Counted from the first letter of the stretch, positions 9,084 to 18,002 are shown. The stretch: 64,000 bases of DNA from Roseiarcus sp963787135 (GCA_963787135.1 CAWBBW010000042.1:248001-312000), one strand, 5' to 3'. Program-made: numbers and translations. The notes: generated by a model from the letters alone, not told the origin.

Positions 9084-10088
9084 ATGTTCGGTCGCAAGTT
9101 CTATCTGCTGACGACGGCGCTCATCGCCGGCAGTCTCGTCACCGCCGCCAGTGCGGCCGACGTCAAGCCCGCGGTAATCTACGATCTCGGCGGCAAGTTC
9201 GACAAATCCTTCAACGAAGGCGTCTTCAACGGCGCCACCAAGTTCTCTAAGGAGACGGGCGTCCCCTTCCGCGACCTCGAGATCCAGAACGATGCGCAGC
9301 GCGAGCAGGTCCTGCGCAAGTTCGCCAAGGACGGGTTCAGCCCGATCCTGATGCCCGGGTTTGCATGGGCGACCGCGCTCGGCAAGATCGCCGAAGAATT
9401 CCCCAACACCAAGTTTGCGATCATCGACGCGGTCGTCGACAAGCCCAACGTCCAGTCCATGGTGTTCAAAGCGGAGGAAAGCTCGTTCCTGGTGGGCGTG
9501 ATCGCGGCTGAGACGTCCAAGACCGGCAAGGTCGGTTTCGTCGGCGGCATGGATATTCCGCTGATCTCGGCCTTCGAATGCGGCTATGCCCAGGGCGTCA
9601 AGTATGCGAAGGGCAGCGACGAAGTCATCGCCAACATGACCGGCACCACGCCCGCCGCCTGGAACGACCCGGTCAAAGGCGGCGAGCTCGCCAAGTCGCA
9701 GATCGACCGCGGGGCGGACATCGTCTACGCGGCGGCGGGCGCGACCGGCCAGGGCGTGCTCAAGGCCGCGGCCGACGCGGGCAAGTATGGCATCGGCGTC
9801 GACTCCGATCAGGACAATCTCTTCCCCGGCCACGTGCTGACCTCGGCGCTGAAGCGGGTCGACATTGCAACCTACGAGTCGTTCAAAGCGGCCAAGGACG
9901 GGACCTGGAAGGGCGGCGTCGAGGTGTTCGGCCTCAAGAACGGCGGCGTCGGCTTCGCGCAGGACGAATGGAACAAGTCGATCCTGTCGCCCGAGGCCCT
10001 GAAGGCCGCCGACGCCGCGAAAGCCGACATCATTTCGGGCAAGATCACCGTCCACGACTATATGTCGGACAACAAGTGCCCTGTGTAA
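9084..10088 (+). CDS. BMP-family nucleoside-binding protein of an ABC transporter
   Basis: Periplasmic substrate-binding protein of the BMP/PnrA family, which captures purine or other nucleosides for the ABC importer encoded next. ATG at 9084 (MFGRKFYLL) is preceded by GGAGATCAGGA and starts a typical Sec signal peptide ending in AASAA; an earlier ATG at 8982 lacks these features. The mature chain starts DVKPAVIYDLGGKFDKSFNEG, the hallmark N-terminus of the family (D-x-G-x-x-x-D-x-S-F-N). About 334 residues. There is no lipobox, so it should be freely periplasmic. Confidence 0.93.
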   Translation: MFGRKFYLLTTALIAGSLVTAASAADVKPAVIYDLGGKFDKSFNEGVFNGATKFSKETGVPFRDLEIQNDAQREQVLRKFAKDGFSPILMPGFAWATALGKIAEEFPNTKFAIIDAVVDKPNVQSMVFKAEESSFLVGVIAAETSKTGKVGFVGGMDIPLISAFECGYAQGVKYAKGSDEVIANMTGTTPAAWNDPVKGGELAKSQIDRGADIVYAAAGATGQGVLKAAADAGKYGIGVDSDQDNLFPGHVLTSALKRVDIATYESFKAAKDGTWKGGVEVFGLKNGGVGFAQDEWNKSILSPEALKAADAAKADIISGKITVHDYMSDNKCPV

Positions 10089-10109
10089 GGTCGGTCTGCG
10101 CTTAGAGAT

Positions 10110-10139
10110 CGTCGTGGCCGGCACGCACCGGCTACGACG
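10110..10139 (+). terminator. Intercistronic hairpin after the binding-protein gene
   Basis: CGTCGTGGCCGG (10110-10121) pairs with CCGGCTACGACG (10128-10139) across a 6-base loop, a 12-bp stem with one G-U pair. No T tract follows, so it is more likely an mRNA-stabilising or attenuating structure than a full terminator. Such hairpins commonly let the binding protein be made in excess over the membrane components. Confidence 0.6.
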
Positions 10140-10202
10140 GCGCCAAAGATGGCGCCGCTTCGATCCGGGTCGGACGCCGAGGGTCGCTTTGGGGGCGCGC
10201 GC

Positions 10203-11747
10203 GTGAAAATCGAACCCGGTCGATCTCCGCCCGCCATCGAGCTGATCGGCATCAACAAGAGCTTCGGCCCGGTTCACGCCAACAAGAACGTCAATCTCGT
10301 CGTCGAGCGGGGCCTCATCCACGGCATCGTCGGCGAGAACGGGGCTGGCAAATCGACGCTGATGTCGATTCTCTACGGTTTCTACGAAGCGGACTCCGGC
10401 GAAATTCGGGTCAACGGCGAGACCGTGCGTATTCGCTCCTCCCGCGAGGCGATCAGTCACGGCATCGGCATGGTGCATCAGCATTTCATGCTGGTGCCTC
10501 CGCTCAGCGTGCTCGAGAACGTGATGCTCGGCGCCGAGGGTGGCCCTTTGCTCGCCAGGGGCGGGAGTGCAATTCGCAAGCGTCTCGCCGAACTCGGAAA
10601 GGCCTACGGCCTCGAAGTCGATCCCGACGCGATCGTCGGCGAATTGTCGGTCGGCCTGCAGCAGCGGGTCGAGATCCTGAAGGCGCTGATTCGCGGCGCC
10701 GAGATCCTGGTGCTCGACGAGCCGACGGCCGTGCTGACGCCGGCCGAAGCCGATCAGCTCTTCGAGATGCTGCGCGTGCTGAAGGGCGAGAACAAGACGA
10801 TCATCTTCATCACCCACAAGCTGCGCGAGATCATGAGCCTGACCGACCGCGTCTCGGTCATGAGGCGCGGCGAGATGGTCGCGACCTTCGACACCGCCGA
10901 CACTTCGCCGCCGGAGCTCGCCGACGCGATGGTCGGCCGCAAGGTGATCTTGAAGATCGACAAGGGCAAGGCGCATCCAGGGCCGATTGCGCTCGAGGCG
11001 CGCAACCTTGTCGTGTGCGACGATCGCGGCGTGGCGCGGGTCGACGGCGTTTCCTTTGTTCTCAGAGAAGGAGAAATCCTCGGGGTCGCGGGTGTCGCCG
11101 GCAACGGCCAGTCGGAGCTTCTCGAGGCGCTCGCCGGCATCCGCCCCTTAAGCGGCGGCGAAATCCTGGTCGACGGCGAACCGCTGCCGGCGGCGGAGCA
11201 TAACCCGCATTCGGAACGGCTGATCGGCATCGGTCATGTGCCCGAGGATCGCCACCGCGTCGGCCTCGTGATGCCGTTCGAAGCCTGCGAAAGCGCGATG
11301 CTGGGTTTTCACTACGAACCGGTCTACGGCAAGGGGATGTTCTATGATCGCAAGGCGATTGTCGCCGACGCCGAACGCAAGATGGAGGCGTTCGACGTGA
11401 GGCCGCGCGCGCCGCTGCTCAAGACCGCCAATTTCTCGGGCGGCAATCAGCAGAAGCTGGTGCTGGCGCGCGAGATCGAGCGCAATCCGAAGATCCTGCT
11501 GGTCGGCCAGCCGACGCGGGGCGTCGACATCGGCGCGATCGAGTTCATCCACAAGCGCATCGTCGCCCAACGCGACGCGGGCAAGGCGTTGCTTCTGGTT
11601 TCGGTCGAGCTCGACGAGATTTTTGCCCTTTCCGACCGGATCATCGTGCTCTGCGGCGGCCGCATCACCGGGGAGAGAACGCCGGAGGAAACCAACGCGC
11701 AGGACCTCGGTCTCCTGATGGCGGGCGTCAGCGAGCGAGCCGCGTGA
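10203..11747 (+). CDS. Nucleoside ABC transporter ATP-binding protein (NupA type)
   Basis: Fused double ABC ATPase that energises nucleoside import. The first domain has Walker A GENGAGKST, a Q-loop region MVHQHFML, the signature ELSVGLQQR and Walker B ILVLDEPTAVLTP. The second has the degenerate P-loop GVAGNGQSE, the signature FSGGNQQK and GQPTRGVD, exactly as in the BMP-linked and sugar-type double ATPases. The start is uncertain: GTG at 10203 begins near the conserved IELIGINKSFG, while ATG at 10149 would add 18 residues without an evident ribosome site. It overlaps the next gene by 4 bases (GTGA). Confidence 0.93.
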   Translation: MKIEPGRSPPAIELIGINKSFGPVHANKNVNLVVERGLIHGIVGENGAGKSTLMSILYGFYEADSGEIRVNGETVRIRSSREAISHGIGMVHQHFMLVPPLSVLENVMLGAEGGPLLARGGSAIRKRLAELGKAYGLEVDPDAIVGELSVGLQQRVEILKALIRGAEILVLDEPTAVLTPAEADQLFEMLRVLKGENKTIIFITHKLREIMSLTDRVSVMRRGEMVATFDTADTSPPELADAMVGRKVILKIDKGKAHPGPIALEARNLVVCDDRGVARVDGVSFVLREGEILGVAGVAGNGQSELLEALAGIRPLSGGEILVDGEPLPAAEHNPHSERLIGIGHVPEDRHRVGLVMPFEACESAMLGFHYEPVYGKGMFYDRKAIVADAERKMEAFDVRPRAPLLKTANFSGGNQQKLVLAREIERNPKILLVGQPTRGVDIGAIEFIHKRIVAQRDAGKALLLVSVELDEIFALSDRIIVLCGGRITGERTPEETNAQDLGLLMAGVSERAA

Positions 11748-12853
11748 GCACGCCGCTCAAACCGTTGCCCGCCTGGGCGGATGTCGCGCTGATTCCCCTG
11801 ATCAACGTCGCCGCCGCATTTGTGATTTCCGGTTTCGTCGTGCTCGCGATCGGAGAGAATCCGCTGGAGGCCGTGCAGATCCTGATCACCGGCGCGCTCG
11901 GCGATCTCGAGGGGATCGGATTTACGCTCTATTACGCGACGAGCTTCATCTTTACCGGCCTTGCGGTCGCAATCTGCTTTCATGCCGGCCTGTTCAACAT
12001 CGGTGTTGAGGGCCAAGCCTATATCGCGGGCCTCGGCGCCGCGCTCGCCGCGCTCTACCTCGGATTTCTGCCGGGTTATTCGCTGGTCTTCGTTGCGATC
12101 GTCGCCGCAGCGCTGTTCGGCGCCGCCTTCGCCTTCATTCCTGGCTATCTGCAGGCTAAGCGCGACAGCCACATCGTGATCACGACGATCATGTTCAACT
12201 ACATCGCATCCGCCATCATGGGTTACCTGCTCGTCAACGTGCTGCGCGTGCCCGGCCAGATGAATCCGGAGACGCCCGGCTTTCCATGGAACGGCCGGGT
12301 GCCGCAGTTCCACGAGGTCCTCGCCAAGATCGGCGTCCACTGGCCGGTGACGCCATTCAACCTGTCGTTCCTGCTTGCGCTGCTGGCGGCGCTCGCCGTC
12401 TGGCTGGTGATCTGGCGAACGCGGCTCGGCTATGAGATCCGCACGGTCGGCGCCAACCCGACTGCGGCGATCTATGGCGGTATATCGCCGGCCCGCATCA
12501 CCATCGTCACGACCCTGCTCTCGGGCGCGCTCGCCGGCGGCATGGCGGTCAACGTCATCCTTGGCGAGGAGCACCGTCTCATCCTCGAATATACCGCGGG
12601 CTTCGGCTTCGTCGGCATCGCGGTCGCGCTGATGGGCCGCGCCCATCCCGTGGGCATCATCCTCGCCGCCATCCTGTTCGGCATGCTCTATCAGGGCGGC
12701 GCCGAGCTCGCTTTCGAGAAGCCGAAGATCAGCCGCGACATGATCGTCGTCATTCAGGGCCTGGTGGTGCTGTTTGCCGGCGCGCTTGAGCACATGTTCC
12801 GAAAACCTGTCGCCACCCTGCTCGCGCGGCGCACGACCCAGCCGCCGATCTGA
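11744..12853 (+). CDS. Nucleoside ABC transporter permease (NupB type)
   Basis: Inner-membrane permease of the BPD_transp_2 (branched-chain/ribose/nucleoside) family, 369 residues with about ten hydrophobic segments. The conserved cytoplasmic segment YEIRTVGANPTAAIYGGI near residue 230 is the family coupling motif, and FNIGVEGQAYIAGLGAA near 85 is typical of NupB-like proteins. The GTG start overlaps the stop of the ATPase gene, so the two are translationally coupled. Confidence 0.93.
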   Translation: MSTPLKPLPAWADVALIPLINVAAAFVISGFVVLAIGENPLEAVQILITGALGDLEGIGFTLYYATSFIFTGLAVAICFHAGLFNIGVEGQAYIAGLGAALAALYLGFLPGYSLVFVAIVAAALFGAAFAFIPGYLQAKRDSHIVITTIMFNYIASAIMGYLLVNVLRVPGQMNPETPGFPWNGRVPQFHEVLAKIGVHWPVTPFNLSFLLALLAALAVWLVIWRTRLGYEIRTVGANPTAAIYGGISPARITIVTTLLSGALAGGMAVNVILGEEHRLILEYTAGFGFVGIAVALMGRAHPVGIILAAILFGMLYQGGAELAFEKPKISRDMIVVIQGLVVLFAGALEHMFRKPVATLLARRTTQPPI

Positions 12854-12863
12854 GGGCCGGACG

Positions 12864-13835
12864 ATGGGGTGGTTCGAATCGTTCATCGTCGTGTTCGCTT
12901 CCGGAATCCGGCTCGGCACGCCGCTCATCCTCGGCTGCCTCGCGGGTCTTTGGTCGGAACGTTCCGGGGTCGTCGACATCGGCCTCGAAGGCAAGATGCT
13001 GGTCGGCGCCTTCGCCTCCGCCGCCGGCGCAACCTTCACCGGCAGCGTCTGGATCGGCCTCGCCTCCGGGGTCGCCGCGACCGTCGCCGTCTCGCTCGTG
13101 CACGGCTACGCCTCGATCGACCAGCGCGCCAACCAGATCGTCTCCGGCACGGCCATCAACATGGTCGCCGCCGGACTGACGGCGCTGATCGGCAACGCCA
13201 TCTGGTCGCAGGGCGGACGCACGCCGGAACTGCCGTCCTCCGCCCAGTTCGGCACGATCGAGCTTCCCTTTGTCCATCAGGTCGAAGCCGTTCCGATCAT
13301 CGGCCCGATCTACGAGCATCTGATCTCGGGCCACGATCTCGTCACCTATCTCGCATTTCTCCTCGTGCCGCTGACCTACTGGGCGCTTTACAGCACCCGG
13401 TTCGGGTTGAGACTGCGGGCGGTGGGCGAAAACCCGGCGGCCGTCGACACCGCCGGCATTTCGGTGAGAGCGCTTCGCTACAGCGCCGTTGTCATTTGCG
13501 GCGTCCTGGTGGGCCTCGCGGGCGTCTACCTGGTGCTGTCGCAGGCGGCCTATTTCCAGCCCAATATGAGCGCCGGCAAGGGCTTCATCGCGCTCGCCGC
13601 GCTCGTCTTCGCCAAATGGCGCCCGTGGCCCGCGCTTGCGACCTGTCTTCTCTTCGGCTTTCTCGATGCAGTGGCGATCCGGATGCAGGGTATCGAGCTT
13701 CCGGTCATCGGCCCCGTCCCGGTGCAGGCGATCGAGGCCCTGCCCTATATCCTGACCGTCGTGCTGCTTGCCGGTTTCATTGGCAAGGCGATTCCGCCGA
13801 AGGCCTCGGGGATTCCCTATGTCAAGGAGCGGTGA
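12864..13835 (+). CDS. Nucleoside ABC transporter permease (NupC type)
   Basis: Second BPD_transp_2 permease, 323 residues from ATG 12864 (MGWFES). This start lies 11 bases after the previous stop and gives the usual N-terminus; an upstream in-frame ATG would overlap the preceding gene by 80 bases. SGVVDIGLEGKMLVGA near residue 36 and LRLRAVGENPAAVDTAGI near 185 are the hallmark motifs of the family. With the previous permease it should form the heterodimeric channel. Confidence 0.93.
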   Translation: MGWFESFIVVFASGIRLGTPLILGCLAGLWSERSGVVDIGLEGKMLVGAFASAAGATFTGSVWIGLASGVAATVAVSLVHGYASIDQRANQIVSGTAINMVAAGLTALIGNAIWSQGGRTPELPSSAQFGTIELPFVHQVEAVPIIGPIYEHLISGHDLVTYLAFLLVPLTYWALYSTRFGLRLRAVGENPAAVDTAGISVRALRYSAVVICGVLVGLAGVYLVLSQAAYFQPNMSAGKGFIALAALVFAKWRPWPALATCLLFGFLDAVAIRMQGIELPVIGPVPVQAIEALPYILTVVLLAGFIGKAIPPKASGIPYVKER

Positions 13836-14250
13836 GCCGCTCGCGACGCTGTTCGCGGCGGCGAAAGCCGCGCAGATGAACGCTTACGCGCCCTATTCGC
13901 GCTTCAAGGTCGGCGCCGCGCTGACAACGCCGGGCGGTGCGGTCTTCTCCGGCGGCAATGTTGAAAACGCCGCCTATCCCGAGGGCGTCTGCGCCGAGAC
14001 GAGCGCGATTTCCGCGATGGCCCAGGCGGGCCAGCGGCGGATAGCGGAGATTTGCGTCGTCGGCGACGGCGAAGCGCTTTGCACGCCCTGCGGCGGCTGC
14101 CGGCAACGGATTCGCGAATTCGCCGACGAGGAAACCCTCATCCACGTCGCCGGCCCCGAGGGCGTGCGCGTGACGTTCAAACTAGCGGATTTGCTGCCGG
14201 AGTTTTCGGCCCGGGGCATCTCCCGCGTGAGCGAGCTTGACATTATATAA
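13819..14250 (+). CDS. cdd: Cytidine deaminase
   Basis: Zinc enzyme converting cytidine and deoxycytidine to uridine and deoxyuridine. ATG 13819 overlaps the permease end by 17 bases and has GGGGA a few bases upstream; 143 residues is normal for the homotetrameric class. The zinc site reads CAETSA (first Cys and catalytic Glu) and PCGGCRQ (two more Cys). NAYAPYSRFKVGAAL near residue 19 is the substrate-binding signature. It receives cytidine from the transporter and passes uridine to the phosphorylases encoded further on. Confidence 0.95.
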   Translation: MSRSGEPLATLFAAAKAAQMNAYAPYSRFKVGAALTTPGGAVFSGGNVENAAYPEGVCAETSAISAMAQAGQRRIAEICVVGDGEALCTPCGGCRQRIREFADEETLIHVAGPEGVRVTFKLADLLPEFSARGISRVSELDII

Positions 14251-14268
14251 TATCTCTATATTTAGAAT
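14237..14268 (+). promoter_or_regulatory. AT-rich candidate promoter of the toxin-antitoxin pair
   Basis: An AT-rich island spans the cdd stop codon in otherwise GC-rich DNA. It contains TTGACA at 14237-14242 and TATAAT, TATATT and TAGAAT-like hexamers at 14246-14268, none at the ideal spacing from TTGACA. It ends just before the toxin GTG at 14272. An internal promoter here is likely, but the exact hexamers cannot be fixed by eye. Confidence 0.4.
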
Positions 14269-14271
14269 CTG

Positions 14272-14529
14272 GTGAAGAAGATTGTGTTTCTCAGGTCCGC
14301 GGCGGGGGCGCTTCTGAAGCATCGGAACGTCGCCGCCCGCTTACGAGAAAAAATCGATGCCTATGCGACCAACCCTGCAGCCTTGGCCAACAGTGTGACT
14401 GAGCTTCGAGGCTCCTCACTGAAGCGCCTCCGGGTCGGCGACTTCCGCGTCTTGTTTGAGGAGACGGAGACTGAGATCATCGTTACGAGGATCGGGCCGC
14501 GCGGCTCGGTCTATGATGGAAAGGTCTGA
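14272..14529 (+). CDS. RelE/ParE-superfamily toxin
   Basis: An 85-residue protein with the RelE/ParE/HigB layout: an N-terminal helix pair (LKHRNVAARLREKIDAYA), then the strands LRGSSLKRLRVGDFRVLFEE and IIVTRIGPRGSVYD typical of ribosome-dependent mRNA interferases. The start is GTG at 14272, 21 bases after the cdd stop. The Xre antitoxin gene follows 4 bases after its stop. The toxin-first order is as in HigBA-type modules. Activity is inferred from family and arrangement only. Confidence 0.85.
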   Translation: MKKIVFLRSAAGALLKHRNVAARLREKIDAYATNPAALANSVTELRGSSLKRLRVGDFRVLFEETETEIIVTRIGPRGSVYDGKV

Positions 14530-14533
14530 CGCC

Positions 14534-14893
14534 ATGAGCGCCAAGTTGATTGTGACGCCCGGCGGGGAAGAACTCGCCATCCTCCCCGCGGAAGAATACG
14601 AGGACATGCGCGACGCGCTTGCTCACGCTACGGCCATGGCCGACTACCGAGCGGGACGCGACGAGGGGCTGACGTTGGAAGAAGTCGACGCCCTCCTTGC
14701 CGCCCCAACGCCGCTCGCGTTCTGGCGCGCCAAGCGCGGGCTGACTCAGGCGGCACTGGCGAAAGCCGCCAGAACGACCCAGCCGCATATCGCGGATCTC
14801 GAGTCCGGCAAACATGGCGGGTCGCTCGAGATAATGGCGAGGATCGCGAAAGCCCTGCACGTCAAGATCGACGATCTGGCGCTCGCCGAATGA
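14534..14893 (+). CDS. Xre-family antitoxin
   Basis: A 119-residue antitoxin partner of the preceding toxin. The N-terminal half (KLIVTPGGEELAILPAEEY) is the toxin-wrapping extension seen in RelB/Xre hybrids. The C-terminal half is a Cro/C1-type helix-turn-helix: FWRAKRGLTQAALAKAARTTQPHIADLESGK is the HTH segment around residues 65-95. It probably autorepresses the AT-rich promoter upstream. Its last codons overlap the punA start by 4 bases (ATGA), so punA translation is coupled to the antitoxin. ATG 14534 is preferred over an in-frame ATG at 14516 inside the toxin gene. Confidence 0.85.
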   Translation: MSAKLIVTPGGEELAILPAEEYEDMRDALAHATAMADYRAGRDEGLTLEEVDALLAAPTPLAFWRAKRGLTQAALAKAARTTQPHIADLESGKHGGSLEIMARIAKALHVKIDDLALAE

Positions 14894-15726
14894 TGGACTC
14901 TAGCCCAGCATCCATCACTCCGAACGTAGACGCCGCGATCGCGACCCTCAAGGCCAAAGGCGTCGACTCGCTTCCCCCTCTGGCGATCGTGCTCGGCTCC
15001 GGACTCGGCCCGTTCGCCGACGAAGCCAGCGGCGCGGTCGCCGTATCTTACGCCGATATTCCCGGCTTTCCTGTGCCGAGCGTCGAAGGCCACGCCGGGC
15101 GCCTCGTCGTCGGCGCGATCGAGGGTCGCAGGGTCGCGCTCTTTCGGGGGCGCGGCCACTATTACGAGCGCGGCGACGCCAATGCGATGCGCGTCGCGAT
15201 CGAGACGTTCCGCGGTCTCGGCGGCGAGACGCTGCTGCTGACCAACGCGGCCGGCGGCCTCAACAAGGAGTGGGTTCCCCCGGCGCTGGTGGCCATCCGG
15301 GACCATATCAATTTCGCCGGCGCCAATCCGCTGATCGGCTATCCCGGCCAGGACCGTTTCGTGCCGTTGACGCAGGCCTACGACCCGGGGCTCACCGCCG
15401 ATCTCCATGAGGCGGCGCGGGCGTCGGAGATCGAGCTTTTTGATGGCGTCTACATGTGGTTCTCGGGTCCGAGCTTCGAGACGCCGGCCGAGATCCGCGC
15501 CGCGCGGGTGCTCGGGGCCGACCTCGTCGGCATGTCGACGGTTCCGGAAGTCATTCTCGCTCGCCGCGCGGGACTCCGGTGCGCCGCGGTCTCGGTCGTC
15601 ACCAACTACGCCGCGGGCCTCGCCGGCGGCGATCCGAGCCATGAAGAAACGCAGGAAGTCGCCGCCAGGGCCGCCGATGCGTTCAAGCGGCTGTTGCGCG
15701 CCTTCATCCGCCACGCCAAGGCCTGA
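14890..15726 (+). CDS. punA: Purine-nucleoside phosphorylase
   Basis: Phosphorolysis of purine nucleosides to free base and (deoxy)ribose 1-phosphate. The 278-residue trimeric class shows GSGLGPFAD (phosphate loop), EGHAGRL, RGHYYERG, LLTNAAGG, GPSFETPAEIR (purine-site Glu) and SVVTNYAAG. The Asn in the last motif points to 6-oxopurines (inosine, guanosine) as substrates. ATG at 14890 or the adjacent ATG at 14893 could be used. The gene continues the salvage operon directly after the inserted toxin-antitoxin pair. Confidence 0.93.
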   Translation: MMDSSPASITPNVDAAIATLKAKGVDSLPPLAIVLGSGLGPFADEASGAVAVSYADIPGFPVPSVEGHAGRLVVGAIEGRRVALFRGRGHYYERGDANAMRVAIETFRGLGGETLLLTNAAGGLNKEWVPPALVAIRDHINFAGANPLIGYPGQDRFVPLTQAYDPGLTADLHEAARASEIELFDGVYMWFSGPSFETPAEIRAARVLGADLVGMSTVPEVILARRAGLRCAAVSVVTNYAAGLAGGDPSHEETQEVAARAADAFKRLLRAFIRHAKA

Positions 15727-15732
15727 GCGTCC

Positions 15733-17061
15733 ATGAGCCTGCCGCAGGAGATCATCCGCGCCAAGCGCGATGGGCTGGCTTTAAGCGAGGCCGAGATCGC
15801 GGAATTCATCGCGGGGCTCACCAGCGGCGACGTCAGCGAGGGGCAGGCCGCCGCTTTCGCGATGGCGGTCTTCTTTCGCGGCATGACGCTCGATGAGCGC
15901 GTCGCGCTCACGCGCGCGATGACGCGCTCGGGCGCGACCCTCGACTGGAGCGGGGCGAAGCTCTCCGGCCCCATTGTCGACAAGCATTCGACCGGCGGCG
16001 TCGGCGACAACGTGTCGCTGATGCTGGCTCCTATGCTCGCGGCATGCGGCGCCTTCGTGCCGATGATCTCCGGGCGCGGCCTCGGGCACACCGGCGGCAC
16101 CCTCGACAAGCTCGATTCGATTCCGGGCTACGTCTCCCAGCCCGACCTTGCGCTGTTCAGCCGGGTGGTGAAGGAGGCGGCCTGCGCGATCATAGGCCAG
16201 ACGGCCGATCTCGCGCCCGCCGACCGGCGCCTCTACGCCATCCGCGACGTGACGGCGACGGTCGAGTCGGTCGCGCTCATTACCGCCTCGATCCTGTCGA
16301 AGAAGCTGGCGGCGGGGCTTCAGGGCCTGGTGATGGACGTGAAAACGGGGTCCGGCGCCTTCATGCCGACGCTCGACGCGTCGCGCGAGCTCGCGACGAG
16401 CATCGCAACGGTCGCGAGCGGCGCGGGCCTGCCCACAGTCTCGCTGATCACCGACATGAACGAGCCGCTCGCCCGCGCCGCGGGCAACGCGGTCGAGATC
16501 CGCAATGCGGTCGACTATTTGACCGGCGCCAAGCGCGACCCGCGCCTCCACCGCGTGACGCTGGCGCTGGGGGCGGAACTGCTTGCGCTCGCACGCCTCG
16601 CGACTGGCGTCGAGGCGGGGCGCGTCGCCTTGCAACACGCGCTCGATTCGGGCGCGGCGGCTGAGCGCTTCGAGCGCATGGTCTCAGGCCTCGGCGGCCC
16701 CAAGGATTTTCTTAAGCATGCTCACGCCGTGTTGCCGCGCGCGTCGGTTCTCGTCGACGCCATGCCGGAGCGGCGCGGATTTGTCGCCGCCATCGACGTC
16801 CGAAGCGTCGGGCTCGCCGTGGTCGAGCTCGGCGGCGGACGGGCGCGGGCGTTCGACACGATCGACCCGTCCGTCGGGCTGACCGGGCTCACGCCAATCG
16901 GCGCCGAAGTCGGCCCAGATGCGCCGCTGGCGCAGGTCCATGCGCGGAACGCCGACCAGGCGGAGGCCGCCGCGAGGCGCCTGCGCGCCGCCTATTCGCT
17001 GAGCGACGAGCCGCCCGTCCTCGCCGATCCGGTGATCGCCCGGATCGCCGGCGCAGCATGA
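15733..17061 (+). CDS. deoA: Thymidine (pyrimidine-nucleoside) phosphorylase
   Basis: Cytosolic phosphorolysis of thymidine or uridine to base and sugar 1-phosphate. The 442 residues fit the family. The helical N-terminal domain is followed by the phosphate-binding segment DKHSTGGVGDN and the family signature SGRGLGHTGGTLDKLDSIPG, with KTGSGAFM at about residue 205. The gene starts 6 bases after punA and overlaps the next gene by 4. Together cdd, punA and deoA cover both base classes delivered by the transporter. Confidence 0.95.
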   Translation: MSLPQEIIRAKRDGLALSEAEIAEFIAGLTSGDVSEGQAAAFAMAVFFRGMTLDERVALTRAMTRSGATLDWSGAKLSGPIVDKHSTGGVGDNVSLMLAPMLAACGAFVPMISGRGLGHTGGTLDKLDSIPGYVSQPDLALFSRVVKEAACAIIGQTADLAPADRRLYAIRDVTATVESVALITASILSKKLAAGLQGLVMDVKTGSGAFMPTLDASRELATSIATVASGAGLPTVSLITDMNEPLARAAGNAVEIRNAVDYLTGAKRDPRLHRVTLALGAELLALARLATGVEAGRVALQHALDSGAAAERFERMVSGLGGPKDFLKHAHAVLPRASVLVDAMPERRGFVAAIDVRSVGLAVVELGGGRARAFDTIDPSVGLTGLTPIGAEVGPDAPLAQVHARNADQAEAAARRLRAAYSLSDEPPVLADPVIARIAGAA

Positions 17062-18002
17062 GCGTCCTGTTCGCTGCGCCCGAATTGGATGCGGCCGTTT
17101 GGCGCGCGCGGCTCGAAGCGCTGCTGCCGTCGCATGCTGTCGCGATCCTCGGCGAGCCGTTCGACCGCGCCGCCATCCGCTACGCGCTGAGTTGGGCTCA
17201 TCCGCCGGGCGCGCTCGCCGACCTGCCGAACCTCAAGGCGATCTTCTCGCTCGGCGCGGGCGTGGATCATCTTTTCGCCGATCCCGCCTTGCCGGACCGG
17301 CCGATCGTGCGCGTGGTCGATTCCGATCTGCGCGACCGCATGAGCGAATGGGTCGTCATGCATGCCCTGATCCACCTGCGCCAGCTCAGGCGCTACGAGC
17401 GCCAGCAACGCGACCGGGTCTGGGCGGACGACGACGCCCAGCCGAAGGCCGGCGACATTCGTGTCAGCGTTTTGGGCCTGGGCGTGCTTGGGCTCGACGC
17501 GGCGACCAAGCTCAAGGCGCTCGGCTTCAAGGTATCGGCATGGAGCGCGACGCCGAAATCGACGCCCGGAATCGAATGCTTCAACGGCAAGGGCGGCCTC
17601 GATGCGCTTCTCGCTCAGACCGACCTGCTCGTGGTCCTCCTGCCCCTGACGCCCGCGACGCAGGGCATGCTCAACGCTTCGCTCATCGCCAAGCTCAAGC
17701 AGGGCGGGCGTCTCGGCGGCCCGGTGCTGATCAACGCCGGCCGGGGCGGCCTTCAGGTCGAAGCCGACATCCTCGCCGCACTCGACTCGGGCGTCCTCAA
17801 AGGCGCCTCGCTCGACGTGTTCGAACGCGAGCCGCTCCCGGCCTCCTCGCTCGTCTGGAGCCACCCAGCCGTCTACGTGAGCCCCCACAACGCCGCCATC
17901 TCCACTCCCGCCGCCGTCGCCTCGGCCATCGCCCACCAGATCGCGGCGTTCGAGCGCGGCGAGCCGCTGCGGCATGTCGTGGATCGGAAGCGCGGGTATT
18001 AA
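17058..18002 (+). CDS. ghrA: D-2-hydroxyacid dehydrogenase (GhrA-like glyoxylate/hydroxypyruvate reductase)
   Basis: NAD(P)H-dependent 2-hydroxyacid dehydrogenase of 314 residues, most like the glyoxylate/hydroxypyruvate reductase A branch. Visible elements are FSLGAGVDHL near residue 65, the Rossmann loop VLGLGVLGLDAA, the catalytic-region segment INAGRGGLQVEADI (Arg) and the downstream LDVFEREPLP (Glu) and SPHNAA (His). It overlaps deoA by 4 bases (ATGA), so it is the last gene of the salvage operon, although its reaction has no obvious step in nucleoside breakdown. Confidence 0.85.
   Translation: MSVLFAAPELDAAVWRARLEALLPSHAVAILGEPFDRAAIRYALSWAHPPGALADLPNLKAIFSLGAGVDHLFADPALPDRPIVRVVDSDLRDRMSEWVVMHALIHLRQLRRYERQQRDRVWADDDAQPKAGDIRVSVLGLGVLGLDAATKLKALGFKVSAWSATPKSTPGIECFNGKGGLDALLAQTDLLVVLLPLTPATQGMLNASLIAKLKQGGRLGGPVLINAGRGGLQVEADILAALDSGVLKGASLDVFEREPLPASSLVWSHPAVYVSPHNAAISTPAAVASAIAHQIAAFERGEPLRHVVDRKRGY

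Noticed and set aside
9078..10976. A 632-codon open frame on the minus strand across the BMP and ATPase genes
   Set aside because: It is antisense to two clear transporter genes and its His/Asp/Arg-rich composition mirrors high-GC third positions; no domain motif is readable.
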